Below, one piece after another: positions 12,439 to 24,811 of a stretch of DNA of 64,000 nucleotides. Location: positions 4,588,001 through 4,652,000 of the forward strand of contig NC_065873.1 of assembly GCF_933775445.1 (NCBI RefSeq), read 5' to 3'. The stretch is from Argentina anserina. Its lineage: Eukaryota > Streptophyta > Magnoliopsida > Rosales > Rosaceae. Within the stretch, counting starts at the first letter, position 1. Every line of letters begins with the position of its first letter. A program made the position numbers and the translations under genes. The notes beneath the pieces were generated by a model. The model did no database searches and was not told where the DNA came from. It saw nothing but the letters and a program-made list of their open reading frames with translations.

Positions 12439-13225
12439 TCAATCTGTTTCATGGTCAGGAGCCTGGGAATACCAAGCAGGATGAGTCCCTTTGATCCTGA
12501 GAAGCCTTGTGAAGGCCGAATCGGGCATTTTCGATCTCTCTTCTTCCTCTAGCTCAGTAGCTGTCTTAGGAAGCCCATCTGGTATAGGACATAGCCTCTC
12601 CCTTGCTTTTACTTCTTCCACTGGCTTTGCTGAATTGAATCCAAACGTCTTCCCCCTTTGCATTGCAGCAATCCCATGCAAACATCCAACTAATGACTTT
12701 ATTCCCCCTGCTTGCAATATCAGCTTCTCCACATCTCCTTTCGGCGTCTCTTTCTGCACCCAAAATATCAAAACATCACAACAGATTCTAAGTGCTAAAA
12801 GAGAAAGTGCTTTTTAGATTCAAAATGATTCACACCTCTAGATCTTTGAGCTCAAAGTAAGCCCTCCAGCAACCATAAGACTCGTCTCCTTCCAGAGTCG
12901 AACAGTAATCTACACCAGAATCACGATAGTTATAACTTCATTCATTCTTGAATCTTGATAAACAAACAGTGGCTTAGATAGTGAAGTCAAAACCCTACTT
13001 ACCAGAGAGCTCGTTCTCGCACTTTTCGATAAGGGTAGGGCCTTGAAGACCGCGATCGAACTTGGAGCGGCTGAAAGGCTCGAGCTTGGGAATGTGAGCT
13101 TGGTTTCTGGAAGAGCAACGAACAGTTGAAGCCATCTTTCGAGGGTGAGCTTCTGTGCGAGATTTGAAGAGAAGGGTAGTAGAAGAAGAAGAGGGACATG
13201 AACGAAGCAAGACTGACTTCATCAT
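12439..13225 (-). CDS. MEE14: MEE14 / CCG-binding protein 1-like, three exons
   Basis: Exons are 13225-13003, 12909-12836 and 12753-12439 on the minus strand, joined in frame by GT-AG introns into 203 residues. The first exon starts with tandem ATGs (13225, 13222) and encodes a Ser/Thr-rich basic N-terminus typical of plastid targeting. Core motifs are KLEPFSRSKF, YCSTLEGDESYGCWRAYFEL and, near the end, CPIPDGLPKTATELEEEE and HPAWYSQAPDHETD. From memory, both the length and these motifs match Arabidopsis MEE14/CBP1, a protein linked to central-cell pollen-tube guidance. The identification is by recall, not by search. The longer frame upstream of 13225 lacks an ATG. Confidence 0.8.
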
Positions 13226-14272
13226 CTTCAGCTCAAAGAAACTTGCTTTCACTTCAAGATTTGGTCTTTGGTTTCTGCTTCTGGGTTTTGGTATTAGACT
13301 TGGTTTTAGCCTTTTAGGTGCTTGTTTGTTTTATACTATGGCTTGGCCATTTAATGGATAAGGATGAGATATTTTACTGGGTTCTGTTTTTTCTTTCTTA
13401 AGATATTTGAGGGTGAGTGGGACCAACGGTGGGGGTCGTGGAATTTGGGAAAACAGCGGCGCTGTTGCGATACGCATTACGCGGCGGTTGAAAAATCATG
13501 TCATTGTGGTAAATTTCGGAACGGAATTGACACGAGCCTAACGATTTTGGATTGGAATGAAATGAAACGGGACCGGGCGAAAGGTTATTTGTTCGGGTCT
13601 TAATTAATTATTTTTAGATGAATTTGAGATCCAACTCATGTTAATTATTCGGTTTGGATTTTGTATTTTTCAAGACATGACCCGAGCGGATCCGGCTCTA
13701 AAATGAATCGGTTCGGTTCTTGGGTTCTATTCGGTTCCAAAATGAGTACGTAACCCTGTAATTTTTGTAATACATTCAAGTTTTTGATGCAATATATAAT
13801 TATATAACTCTATCAATAAGTAAAAGAAATCAACCAAATTACAAACTATCCCACAATATAATATATAAAGTCTTAGGCAATTAAACTAACATTCAACTTT
13901 AAAGTAAAAACAAATGATAATCCCCAATAAAAGTCTTAGTTTTTTTTTCAATTAAAACCTCTCGCACGAAATCAAATACACTAGGAGATTTGTAAAACTG
14001 GAATTTCAGGCTTGATTCTAAATAACTCATCACAAAAATTGCCCTCATAATATAACGGTTCTTATCATTTTAGTATATATCTAATGGCAATCGGTTCCTA
14101 TAAATTTTTTAAAATAGGATCCGACCCATATCCGAATTTTCTTAATCGGTTCGAGTCTTAAATAAAAAACATTTATTTTTTATAAAAAAACCGACCCAAC
14201 CCACCTTATTTGGCTCGAATTGGATCGGTTCTGTTTGGGCCAGATCCAAATGCACGGCCCTAATTTTTAGAG
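13226..14272. other. Upstream region and unresolved repeat-like DNA
   Basis: 13226-13600 is the promoter side of the MEE14-like gene. 13600-14270 holds inverted-looking words (TCGGTTCGGTTCTTGGG near 13708, GGATCGGTTCTGTTTGGGCC near 14222) and ends GCACGGCCCTA, which resembles the end of a small DNA transposon. I could not find matching ends or a target duplication. Confidence 0.4.
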
Positions 14273-14423
14273 CTATAGGCGAACAAAACATTTAAGGCTC
14301 CTTACACCTTACTACTAAAAAGTACAGTGAAAAAAATACTAGCTCTTCTTTAAAAGTACGTCTGTAAGTCTAAATTGGTTCAAGTAACAACATGAGAGTA
14401 CGTGTGAAATCATATCCTCTTTA

Positions 14424-15830
14424 TTAAAAAAAAATTTCTCGAAGAGAATCACGGCGTTTGCATGAGCTTCCAACAACATTCACTAGAGTACCAACAAATA
14501 TGAAGAGATCAGAGATTACAATATGATTTTTTGCAATGGCCACTATAGCTAGCTGCAGTTGGTGAGCAAAGCAATGAACATAAAATGCTGACTGGTTCTC
14601 CTTCAAAATAAGTGCTTTTAGACCATTAAATTCTCCTATCATATTACTAGCTCCATCGTAACCTTGACCACGAAGGCTAGATATGCTTAAGTTGTTCTCT
14701 GAAAAGAATTTATCCAATGACTGCCTTAAGTGATGTTGAAGTAGTATCAGTGACATGTTTCACACCAACAAAACGTTCAATTACTTGTCTTTTGCTCACA
14801 TATCGCAATACAATAGTCATTTGCTCTTTTCGTGATACATTACGAGACTCATCAACGAGAATAGCGACTAATGCATTACTTATGTCTCTAATTATAATAT
14901 TGAGAGTTTTAATTGCAGTAGCCTTGACAATATCATGTTGAATATCTGGTGATGTTAATTGATGATTTCTTGGAACATTTTTCAAGACAACCTTTTTTAT
15001 ATCATCAATTTTATCATAATGCCACTTCAAAAATTCCTTATAATTCCCATGGTTCTTTGATTTATCATATTCATCATGACCGCGAAATGGCAACCCTTGT
15101 CATAGAAAAAAACGAACACAGTCAACTGATGCATTCAAACAAGTGCGATAGTTAATCTGATCTTGTTGTGTCTGGTTCGCCAAGACAGTATCAACATGTT
15201 GTCGTTGATCTAATAACACTTGATCTTGCATTGTTGTGAGCACTATTAGTCTCTCCCACATGGTCTTGAAGCGTGTCTATTTTCTTCCAATTTTAAAACC
15301 CCGTACCAACAAATACATCAGCACATGCTTGATCTCCAATATTTGGTCTGAAAAGATAACAATGCAAACAGTATAGAGCATCCTTTTTTTTATTATACTC
15401 CAACCAATTTCGATATTTCTCGAACCATTTAGCGTTAAACTTTCTGTTAGTACCGCTAAATTTTATTTGAGGAAACTTATAATTTGTCGGTGGACAAGTG
15501 CCTTGTAATAAATAATGTCGCCACACGCGATCTCGAACATCAGGATGATAATATGAAATTGGAGTTCGAAGTACTGGGTCTCCATGAAGGTCTTCTTTGT
15601 TAAACTCATTGATTGATTTTGATGTACCAACATCTTCGGATACATTACTTGTTGGATGAGCTTGAAAAGGTGCTGATTGATTTGTTAAGTTTACTTTTTG
15701 GAGAGGATGTTCAGAAGTTTCATTATTGGATGTATTTCTGATCTTAGGAAATTCATATGGTGTTAACTACTGTGCTGCTTTTCTCTTTTTATATTTCTCG
15801 AATAAAGCTTCCATGACTCTGAATTTTTCA
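14424..15830 (-). pseudogene. hAT-type transposase remnant (TTF finger / DUF4371)
   Basis: On the minus strand, from about 15830 downward, the pieces follow the order of hAT transposases with a TTF-type finger. First comes a Ser/Asn-rich leader. Then the finger region at 15526-15293 (VWRHYLLQG, KFNAKWFEKY, LYCLHCYLF), the DUF4371 part at 15093-14710 (ILVDESRNVSRKEQMTIVLRY) and the catalytic-core part at 14756-14424 (GQGYDGASNM, HCFAHQLQLAIV). Frames shift between pieces. The C-terminal third, including the hAT dimerisation domain, is missing, so the copy is dead and truncated. Confidence 0.88.
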
Positions 15831-16250
15831 AGTAAGTTTGGACGGGTTGCTAGTAGAGAAGAATATGAGAAGGAGAAGATACAAAAAAAATTAAGCATAT
15901 ATATAGTGGAAAAGACGAGTACCATTGAATCATAGTTAATTAGAAAAATATACTTAATTGTTTTAGGACAAGGAATTCTACCCATGTTAGAACATAAGAG
16001 AAATATTAGTTATTAGTATTTAATATAGAAAGGAAGTATAAAGTGGTCTAGCATTGGCTCCCTGTCCGAAATAGACAAGGTTCAGTCCCATACTTTAATT
16101 AATAAAAAGAAACTTGTTGTTTTTATGGTAGAGGGGTCAGTTTTGACACCAAAGTAGACTACATATAGTTTTGACCCACCAATCACAGCCAAGTAAAAAT
16201 ATTTATAGGGGTCAATTGACCCTTCTCGCCCCAATGTAGCTACGCCTATG
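14424..16250 (-). mobile_element. Decayed hAT element, 5' end near 16250
   Basis: The transposase remnant is preceded on its 5' side by about 400 bp ending AGCTACGCCTATG at 16250. Read on the minus strand this is CATAGGCGTAGCT, like hAT terminal repeats of this group. A weak partner (CTATAGGCG) lies at 14273, but no 8 bp target duplication was found, so the 3' limit is uncertain. Confidence 0.55.
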
Positions 16251-16268
16251 ATTACATTGTCTTGCTAT

Positions 16269-16804
16269 CAAGGGTTTAGATACCGGTTATCGGCATCGTA
16301 TCGGTTTTGTAAAATAAGGATATAGCGCAGATATATTGAGATATATCAGATTTATCAATTTTACTTTTTTTTAGTTAAATTTAATATATTTATAAACATG
16401 TAGTTCAAAATATAACAAATAAAGTTGAGAAATTAAAACTTATACTTCAAAATGTACCAAATCAACGTCATAAAAAGAAATATTTGATTGTTTTGACAAT
16501 TAAAATACATAAATAATATTCATTAATAAAAATACTGGTGATCATTCATCATAAACTTTCTTGTCATCGAATGCTATCGACAAATCTATCTTTTTCTTTA
16601 AATTATTTTTTCCAAAATGATGTGGTTTTAAAAAAAAATTAAAAAAAAACACCGATATATCGGGTCAAACCCAGTTTGACTTAATATATCGCCCTTTGAG
16701 TTGATTTTTGGGTTGACCAATATAATAGACCGATAAACAATTTATCGTATCATTTTCTTAAAATCGGGAATATATCGAGGATATATCGGGTATTTAAAAC
16801 ATTG
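16269..16804. mobile_element. hAT-type MITE, 536 bp
   Basis: The element is flanked by CTTGCTAT at 16261-16268 and 16805-16812, an 8 bp duplication typical of hAT elements. Its ends are imperfect inverted repeats: CAAGGGTTTAGATACC at the left, and CAATGTTTTAAATACC as the reverse complement of the right end. The interior is AT-rich, repeats words like GATATATCGG and carries no coding sequence. Confidence 0.8.
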
Positions 16805-16812
16805 CTTGCTAT

Positions 16813-17815
16813 ACATGAATACTATGTCTCTATGTGTATCCTTTCTCAAAGAAAAAAAATCACAAAAAGAATACTATATATGTGTATCAATTGGGTGATG
16901 GTCGGATGGTGTGGTACTGATTATTGTACAAGCCAATTCAGTTATTTGTGGTTCAATTGAGAATCACGTACAAAAGCGTCCACTATTGCTGGATGTTTAA
17001 ATAATTGATTCAAAGCATATTATATTGAGGCAATAAATAAGTATATTGAATAACAAATGTAGAATCTGCGAAATAGAGAAATTGTTTGAGTTGAAGGTGA
17101 TAATTTTTGAAGAGTATGACTTGTTTTTTTTATATACAGAAATTATAGAATGAACCGTTGGAAATACTTTAAAAACAGAATGTCACAAACAGAAAACCAA
17201 AAATCATAATATGATATCAAATAATCTAGCAAAATATAACATCATAACCAACACTCTCGGAGCTCTTATTTTGAAGCCTAAGATTTCATAAAGAGAGTAG
17301 CAGCGGCTAGGGAGGGGGGGAGCGAGGTTGTTGATGACCAACCTGTAGGCATCCTCGTATGTGGGTAGCTTGGATTTGATAGTTTGTGAGTGACACTCTA
17401 TGATGAAGGAGGACCAAATTGATTGAACGACTACATGTAGTGGTGAGAAAGGACAAAGGTGACAACTTGGGCAACTTCCCTTTGTAGAGAAAGATGATCT
17501 CTGGGGTTTTCCTCAGTTTAATTTAAAGACCAAGACCGGTATCACTTAGGTTCTTGGCGATGTGCGGCATTAGGTCTCACACATAAGTGGTGTGTGGTCG
17601 TGCAATAGAGGTTTTGCATTTGCGGTTAGATGACGATATGGCTTCCCGGTCTTGTAAACCACTCGACTCAAGCGGCTGGGTCAACCTCAATCTAGGTGGG
17701 CACTTGCCTGATCTGGATTTGAGAGAGAGAGAAAGCGAGAGGGGTGGACCTTTAGTCCCCATCTCGTCTAGTAAATTAGGCCTTGGGCTTTTGTTTGCTA
17801 GTTGGTTGGGCTTTT

Positions 17816-17818
<3 letters not shown>
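16813..17818. other. Intergenic DNA
   Basis: No gene or repeat family recognised. Open frames near 17577-17910 are produced by the adjacent CT tract. Confidence 0.55.

Positions 17819-17889
<71 letters not shown>
17819..17889. repeat. (CT)n microsatellite, about 71 bp
   Basis: Uninterrupted CT dinucleotide run. It has the same composition as the GA tract at 7194 on the other strand, but the flanks are unrelated. Confidence 0.98.
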
Positions 17890-17893
<4 letters not shown>

Positions 17894-17999
17894 CGCCTCA
17901 ACTTGATTAAATGTATAAACTCGAGTTAAGGCGTGAATCAAGTTGAGACGTGAATCACACTCTAATTATAGATAGTTTAATATCCATAATTAAAATGAG

Positions 18000-20312
18000 A
18001 TAGATATCATAACATGACATAAAAACATATACCTCGTACCTTTATTTTATATTACAAGCCTTTTGGGACATACGCTTAAAATATTTACAATACACACTGG
18101 AATAACGTTTTCTTTCAAAACGCTATTCATTATTCAAACCTTATATTACAAAGAAAATTTAAAACTTGAAAGCCTTAATATACAATATAAGGTTTTCCTA
18201 CGATTCGTTCTACACTTCCGGTATCATACCTGCAATGGGTTTGATAATGAGGGTGAGCTAAATTCAATAGACTATCTGAAATTCTAACAATGATTTCACT
18301 TTCAAAAACAATCAACAAAATCACATCACAAGCAAAATAATGAATGAATATGATGTTCACTCTCAACCCTGCATTCCTCTCAAATCTATAAATTTTCTCA
18401 TTTGTTAGTTATCTTGTAAAACTCATGGTCTCCAAACCCGAAACCATGTTGAGATTATTTTATCGGCGTCAGCCGTCGAAGGGGTTTAGTTTCCCTAAAT
18501 TTGTGCACATGTGAGCTGACCATCGATCTTGGATACCCCATGAGTAAACTCAACTACACAAGTGTTTTAAATAACAAATTCTATATCCCAACACTAATAT
18601 ATACTTATTTCTACTTCCACCTTAATCTTTCCCACAATGAGAAATGTATATACTCATGCATCAGAAATTTAAAAAAAAACAAGAACTTATGTTTTAAATG
18701 TATATACTCATGCAACACTAATAAATTTATAATACTGGTTTAAAACAAAAAAAAAACATGTTTTCCCATCATAGGTATCTTTATATCATAGTAATACTTT
18801 AAACAATCAACATTTATCATTTAACATTTAAATCAAACAATGTCAATCATATCACGCAATTGCATATATAAAAACCCTTATCAAACCCTACCTCGAATTC
18901 CTAGTGCAAACTCGAGATCCGACTTTACTCCTAAACTTGAGGATCGCCAAGAACGTCACCGGAATCTTACCAAAGGAGTAAGCACATACACAACAATAAT
19001 GAAACTAACATTAGTAAAATTATCATTTTAGACTATATGTCTAATAACAATTGTAAATCAAGAACTCTACTTAGTAATCCTACTAAATACGTAAACATGA
19101 ATTATAATATAAACAAAACATACTATGGAACATTACTAGACAATCTTAGTTGCAGTTGAAATAAAAACCTATTGTTAAAGGCAAAATTCATGTCTTCCAA
19201 GTGTAAAACAGTGATCAACTCATTGACTTTAGCTTCAATTTTAACCAACCTGAGGGTTAGTAAAACCTATTGAACTAATATTTAATTGAAAGATGACATT
19301 ACAAACTTTAAGTACACATTTTACAATCTGAAAATAAAGCTCTGAGTAAAAAGTTATGATATTTCAAAGTTTTGCAAAAATACACAAAAACCCATATTTT
19401 CTAGTTTTGCTGAAAAATCGGCTGATTTCGGCAACATTTTTGACACAGAAAATCTTGTCCAAGTCCTGTGATTCTTGAATGTACAGAAATCGGCATACTT
19501 TCAGATTTCAAAACAAAGATACGAGTTGAAAGATATTTCAATTCAAAGTAGGCACAAAGATCAGTTTTCTGGAAAATTTTCAGAATTTCCAAATTTGCTT
19601 CAACTCACTTTAAATCATGTTTTGTGGTAAGAATTGAAGCTCCAATGCTTCGACAATAGTGTTTGAATAGAGTTAATTGAATCCGAAAACTAACAAACAT
19701 GTTAAACTTCATGAATTATAAATCAAAAACACCCAAAATTTGATTTGAACACCCAAAACTCAAGAACAATGTTCTTGAGCTTCAACCTCAAGAACCCAAA
19801 TCGAAACCCACTGACTTTAATCAATTTCTCAACCTAAACAATATATTTAAGCATATAACAATAATCTAAAACGAAAACAAAATGGATTCAACTTAATCTA
19901 ACCATATGAATGAGAAATTTGACTTCAAACTTCAAGAACTACCTTAAGATGAAAAATACTAAGCTTGGGAGCTAACAAATCCCTTCCAATTTTCCCATCT
20001 CCCTCTGCCTCACTCACTATCTTAATATATTAGAAAACACCGACTCTACTTAGCCAATAAGGAAAGGATTGAGAGAGATTTCCTTCCTCCAATCCCATTG
20101 CTTCTCAAATCCACTTCATACCTCAACTTCACTCTCTTAAGCCATCTCCTAATTACCAAGCTGGTATCTCTCTCAAGCTTACCTTTCTCTAGTAGCTCAT
20201 ACTCTTTTGTTAGTTTTTTTTTCTTCAGAAAAGGTAAAAGTATAACAGTTAAAATAGTTATGAAGTAATTTTTTTTGTCCTAATAAATAAAATAGAGACT
20301 TAGGATGTTACA
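18000..20312 (-). mobile_element. Probable gypsy LTR (solo or truncated), minus strand
   Basis: Read on the minus strand, the stretch begins TGTAACATCC at 20312, a common start of long plant gypsy LTRs. A TATA-like AATATATTAAG lies near 20030. About 2 kb of noncoding, T-rich transcribed-looking sequence follows, including a motif near 18890-18980 (AAGATTCCGGTGACGTTC) of the kind seen in such LTRs. No internal region, partner LTR or target duplication was found. The left limit is a guess. Confidence 0.4.
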
Positions 20313-23300
20313 TGTTGAGCCTCTATTTAGTGTTTATTTTTGTGCTTAAGACCCCTACAAGCTCTTTAAAAGGTTCTAAATTATTCTAATTGGTTGCAAG
20401 GTACACCATGAGGTCTTAGGCCAGTTTTCAACAAGTTAAATGTCTTTTATTGAGCTTGTAGCAGTTGTAGGTTATTTTTCTTTCAATAATGTCCTTTCGT
20501 GGACTATAGTCGTTTACTTGCTTTTCTCATGAACTTTTGTTTCGTTATTTTATGCATGTCATGACACATGCACTGTAATTTACGGTGTTCTTGAACATCA
20601 TGACATGTCTTGCTTCACCTAGACACCTAGTACTATGATTGTATCAATTAATCGACTAGCTCTTTACTTCAAAAAAAATTGTAACAGACAAACCACGATT
20701 AATTAAAACATTACTAATAAGTAAATCAAAAGATGATAATGTAAACCATTCCAAATTTCTGAAAAAAATGTATTAAGCTTTTGTTATCATTCAAGCAAAC
20801 CCAAAAGTATAGTGAGAATGATATTCAATGTCAAACTATTATAAACTTTCCTATTACACCCTGATAGCATTAGTCTATATTGGGGACAATACATACTGAT
20901 AAGAGTGTGTAGTGACATTAGCACTCGAACAACCACTAATAAAGTAAGGGTGCGGCTATTACCACACTACGATATTCTTTGTTGACTCCACAATCATATT
21001 TCAACCCAAATATTCCACTTTTATCCTTTAAATTAAAAAAATATAATAAAACTAAACATATATAAAGAATTAATGATAAACAAAATTAAATAATTATTTA
21101 AAATTTAGTATTAAGCATAACACATCTATCAGCTTGTCATATGACTACTTGATATATGCTATCGTAAGAGAGTGTTTTGTACAGAGACTTTTAGAATTGC
21201 TTGGGCAACCTGAAATCCTTGAATGCCTCTTGTACTCCCTTGTGAGTTTAGGACTGGGCCCAAAGCTTCATAAGAGTTTTGTAGTGTTTTCTCCATAATT
21301 CCCCTATAGTAGAATTATCATGCTGCTTTGACTTGGTTTTTGTGTTATGTGTTGGCATGGACTTCATAAAGCTTTGACAATGAGCAAAATACATGAAAAA
21401 GCTTGCAAAAAGGCATGCGACATAGGAGGAGCTAGGAGCACATGAATTGCAGAAGATGAGATGTTTAATGGAGGAAGATGTTCACTGCTGTGATTCTACT
21501 AGAGCAAGGAAATAATGGATTTTGTTGGTCTATAATAGGTTTAAGGCTTGTTTAGAGCTTGAAAAAGATTTTGAAGGAAGGCTATGAGTGTTTGGCTTAT
21601 TGCTTGAGGCTCGCTTGAAAGATACATGTTCATAGGCTATGCTGCTGGGAGGTTATGTTCTATTGCTGGGAAGTTGTTTTGCTGCTAGGAAGAAACCTCA
21701 GTTTATAAGTTAGAAGAGGTGAGGCCAAGACACATGTTAGTGGATAAATGTACTGGACAATAAAGAGGATTACTATGGCAAAGTTCAAATATGCAGAACA
21801 AGACAAGGACCACTAGTCTTACAGGTGGTGTATATTGTGCTATTGTTCATGATATACGGGATTGTGTTGCACATCTCTCACATAAAGCTATTGTGTGGTC
21901 ATAATCATGGTGTTGGAATTGATAATATATCTTATTGGATTTGAAATAGTTTATAGCTAGCTAGAGATAAGAATAAAAGGGAGTTGGCTGAGATTTATAT
22001 TTAGATTAGAAGAAAATAATTGTTGCGGGGTAAAAAACATGTATTGTGTTTAAGCTTGTGGGTTTCATGATCTCATCTTTTACATTCCAATGTAAAGATT
22101 AAGGCTATTGAACCTCGATTTTGGTTCCAAGTCCAAAATCGATAATAACCGAAAATCTAAACTGGGTTTCATGTACTCCTGTTACCTCCCATACCACACC
22201 CAAATTTGTAAGCCCCAAGAGCATGAGTGTGGCTTGGGTCCACGTGCGTGGCATGCCGATTTGAGAGAATATGTAATATTTTATCTTTTGTAATATAGTT
22301 TTGCATGTGTATATTCTTATGGCCCTTGGAATATGCATAAAGCATATATGTGTTTTTTTTTGGGTATCAACAACTATTTTCCTGCATTTTTATTCTAATT
22401 AAGGTCTTGGTTTCTAATCTTCAATTTGTCACCATATATAGTTCAAGTAGAGAAAGTAGCAAGAAAAAAAGAATGAAATTTGTAAAAAGAGAAGAGGTCA
22501 CGAAGAAATTTGAGTAGAAAAAATAACTTAAGACGTATAGTAGGATGAAGTAAAAGAAATATGAGAGAGATATTCATTTTAGTTTGACCTTTGTTTAGCT
22601 GTGTGATTTTACAATATTTATGATTTTTATCTAAGAATAATACCTCATATGGGGTGAACAAGGAAGAATGTCGAGTGACAATAGACGCAACTTAAAGTAA
22701 TAAGTGATCAATGCCCTTTATAACATGTGTTGTTGGGGTATTACACGCTGATATAACATCAGTGTGTAACACTTTTTTCAAGGTAAAGTTAGCAGCTAAA
22801 TCTACATTGAAAAAATATATCAACTAACACCTTCACTTACTATACAATACTTTACATTATTATATTTTAAATTTATAATACAAGATATATACTAACTACA
22901 ACTCAAGATGAACCAACAACCAATTAATAAATATCAAGACTCTTCATAAGCTAGTTAGTTAGTTCTTGTTCTAATAATTATGTAGATCAAATTCTTAATA
23001 ATGTTAACACTACACTGAAACTAGAGGTCTCATTTTATACCTAATGTTTATTTAAATACTATTTCATTACTTGATATATTATACAGGGAATTTAGAAAAA
23101 TGACAATAAAAATGAATAGCAATGCACATTTGCATATAAGAATTTAAATTACAAACACTTTTAATCATAAAAATAATTATAAGAAATATAGGAAAATACC
23201 TCAGCCTCAAAGTCATTTGATACTCGACTCAACTTCTCAAGGTCTACAATTATAGGATATAAGTGTATTCAAGGGGCACCTATATGTTAGGAAGATAGAT

Positions 23301-23765
23301 AAATAACAATATATAGAACAAAACATGAAGGTTGTATGCCACATAAAAATGAATATGTTTTGCACCAGATTCTCCTACACCAATACACTATATCAAGTTT
23401 TTTATTTTATTTGAACATTACTCTAAGAAAACTTGGCAATCTTAATATGGTAATGTTCTATATATAAGCATATTTTATGTCTGTCAAAGTAAAGATGACT
23501 ATGTAAGTAGTCTAATAAGGAAATGCAAGTTCATAGTCATTTCCAGCACCTATGTATCTATTGCTTCAGACATCTTCCACTTGCAACTTTTAAAATAGTA
23601 CTCACAATCGAACTAACAAGTACTAACTGATGGCACATGGGATGTTGTCAACATCAGTTTATCGAGGCCCTTAATAGGGAAGCAGAGCACGGGGTTTGTA
23701 TTAGGAGACACAAGTATCCATACCTAGTCTGATAGAATGGCTGCATTGAGAAACACACTCTTGTG
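20313..23765. other. Gene-free stretch
   Basis: AT-rich DNA without a supported gene. Part of it (about 21150-22030) has the even composition of noncoding LTR or intron DNA but gave no ends or priming site. Confidence 0.5.
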
Positions 23766-24517
23766 TTACAGATCAAAGTTGAACACATATGGAAACACAT
23801 CTTTATGCATCTCAATCTCACAATCCCTGGACTTTTTGAAGTCCATCTCATAATTTCCTCCCCTGAACACAACTCTTGTTTGCAGCTTTGGCATGAACTG
23901 TAAACACGTGCAAATGTTATTCCATTACAAGATTGTGAAAGTTCTCTATTGTCAAGTCAAGCCTCAGGAAATAAGCAGACATTTGAAATCCAAGGTTTAT
24001 CTCAATCTCATCCCATCTTGAAATTACTGAAAGACTAGAAGAGATGAGAATATTACCAAACCTATAGAATAGGTGATCTTCAGTTTCTTTTCCAAACAAA
24101 AAAAAAGTGATTGAATGATCATGATCATCAACACCATCATTATTGTTCATTTCCAGTATGCTCTTCAAGCTGTGTAGATCAATCGATAACGTGCGGTCTG
24201 CAGAGCACCCAATCCTCCGATGGAGTCATTAAAAGCGATATCACCCTTTGAGAATATTGGAAGAAGTAGTTTATCGATATCAAATTCACCTCATTTGGAG
24301 TTAAAACCAAATTAGAGGCGTTTGGGATGAGATTTTCAGCGAACATGGAATCTGGCATCTTGTGGTTTATGTAAGCCACCTGGGTGAAAACCTGCACAAC
24401 TTTCTTAAAGAGAATTAATTCATCAAATCGAAGTGAGAGCTCAAACCAAATCGACATTTTGCGAAGAAAAGAAAGAGATGTTTTTTTTCTCGGAGGGAAA
24501 GCTGGGCTTTGCTCCAT
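23766..24517 (-). pseudogene. Unidentified decayed gene fragment
   Basis: An ATG frame of 112 codons runs from 24517 to 24179 with motifs MSIWFELSLRFDELILFKK and NLVLTPNEV. A second frame continues at 24168-23917 with DEIEINLGFQMS. A plausible last exon runs from an acceptor at 23898 to a TAA at 23766 and ends DVFPYVFNFDL. The pieces look like one protein whose frame shifts near 24180. I do not recognise the family. It could be a real multi-exon gene with unseen introns, or a pseudogene. The lack of an unbroken splice model favours the latter. Confidence 0.4.
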
Positions 24518-24811
24518 AGATCACGTTTAATTAAAGCAAATTAGATTAGAGTCACCATGTTGGAAAAGTGAAGAGTTATCTTTCTGTTATAATGAATTAT
24601 TTGACGCACGAGATCGATACCTTGTGATTAAAGCCTTAAATTGAATTTTATTTATTTGTTTATCGTTTCCAAATTATGGTATGGTTTAGAGTGGTGTGCA
24701 TTCTTGGTATTTCAGAGCGTCTTCAACAATAGTTCTTGAATTGAAATATGTCAATGTTTTTGCAAATGTGAGTTCCAACAGCATTGTTAGTTAAGTAATT
24801 ATTTTTTGGAA

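Noticed and set aside
13600..14270. Possible small DNA transposon ending GCACGGCCCTA
   Set aside because: No convincing partner end or target duplication.
17577..17910. Open frames on both strands with Glu-Arg or Ser-Leu runs
   Set aside because: Artefact of the CT microsatellite.
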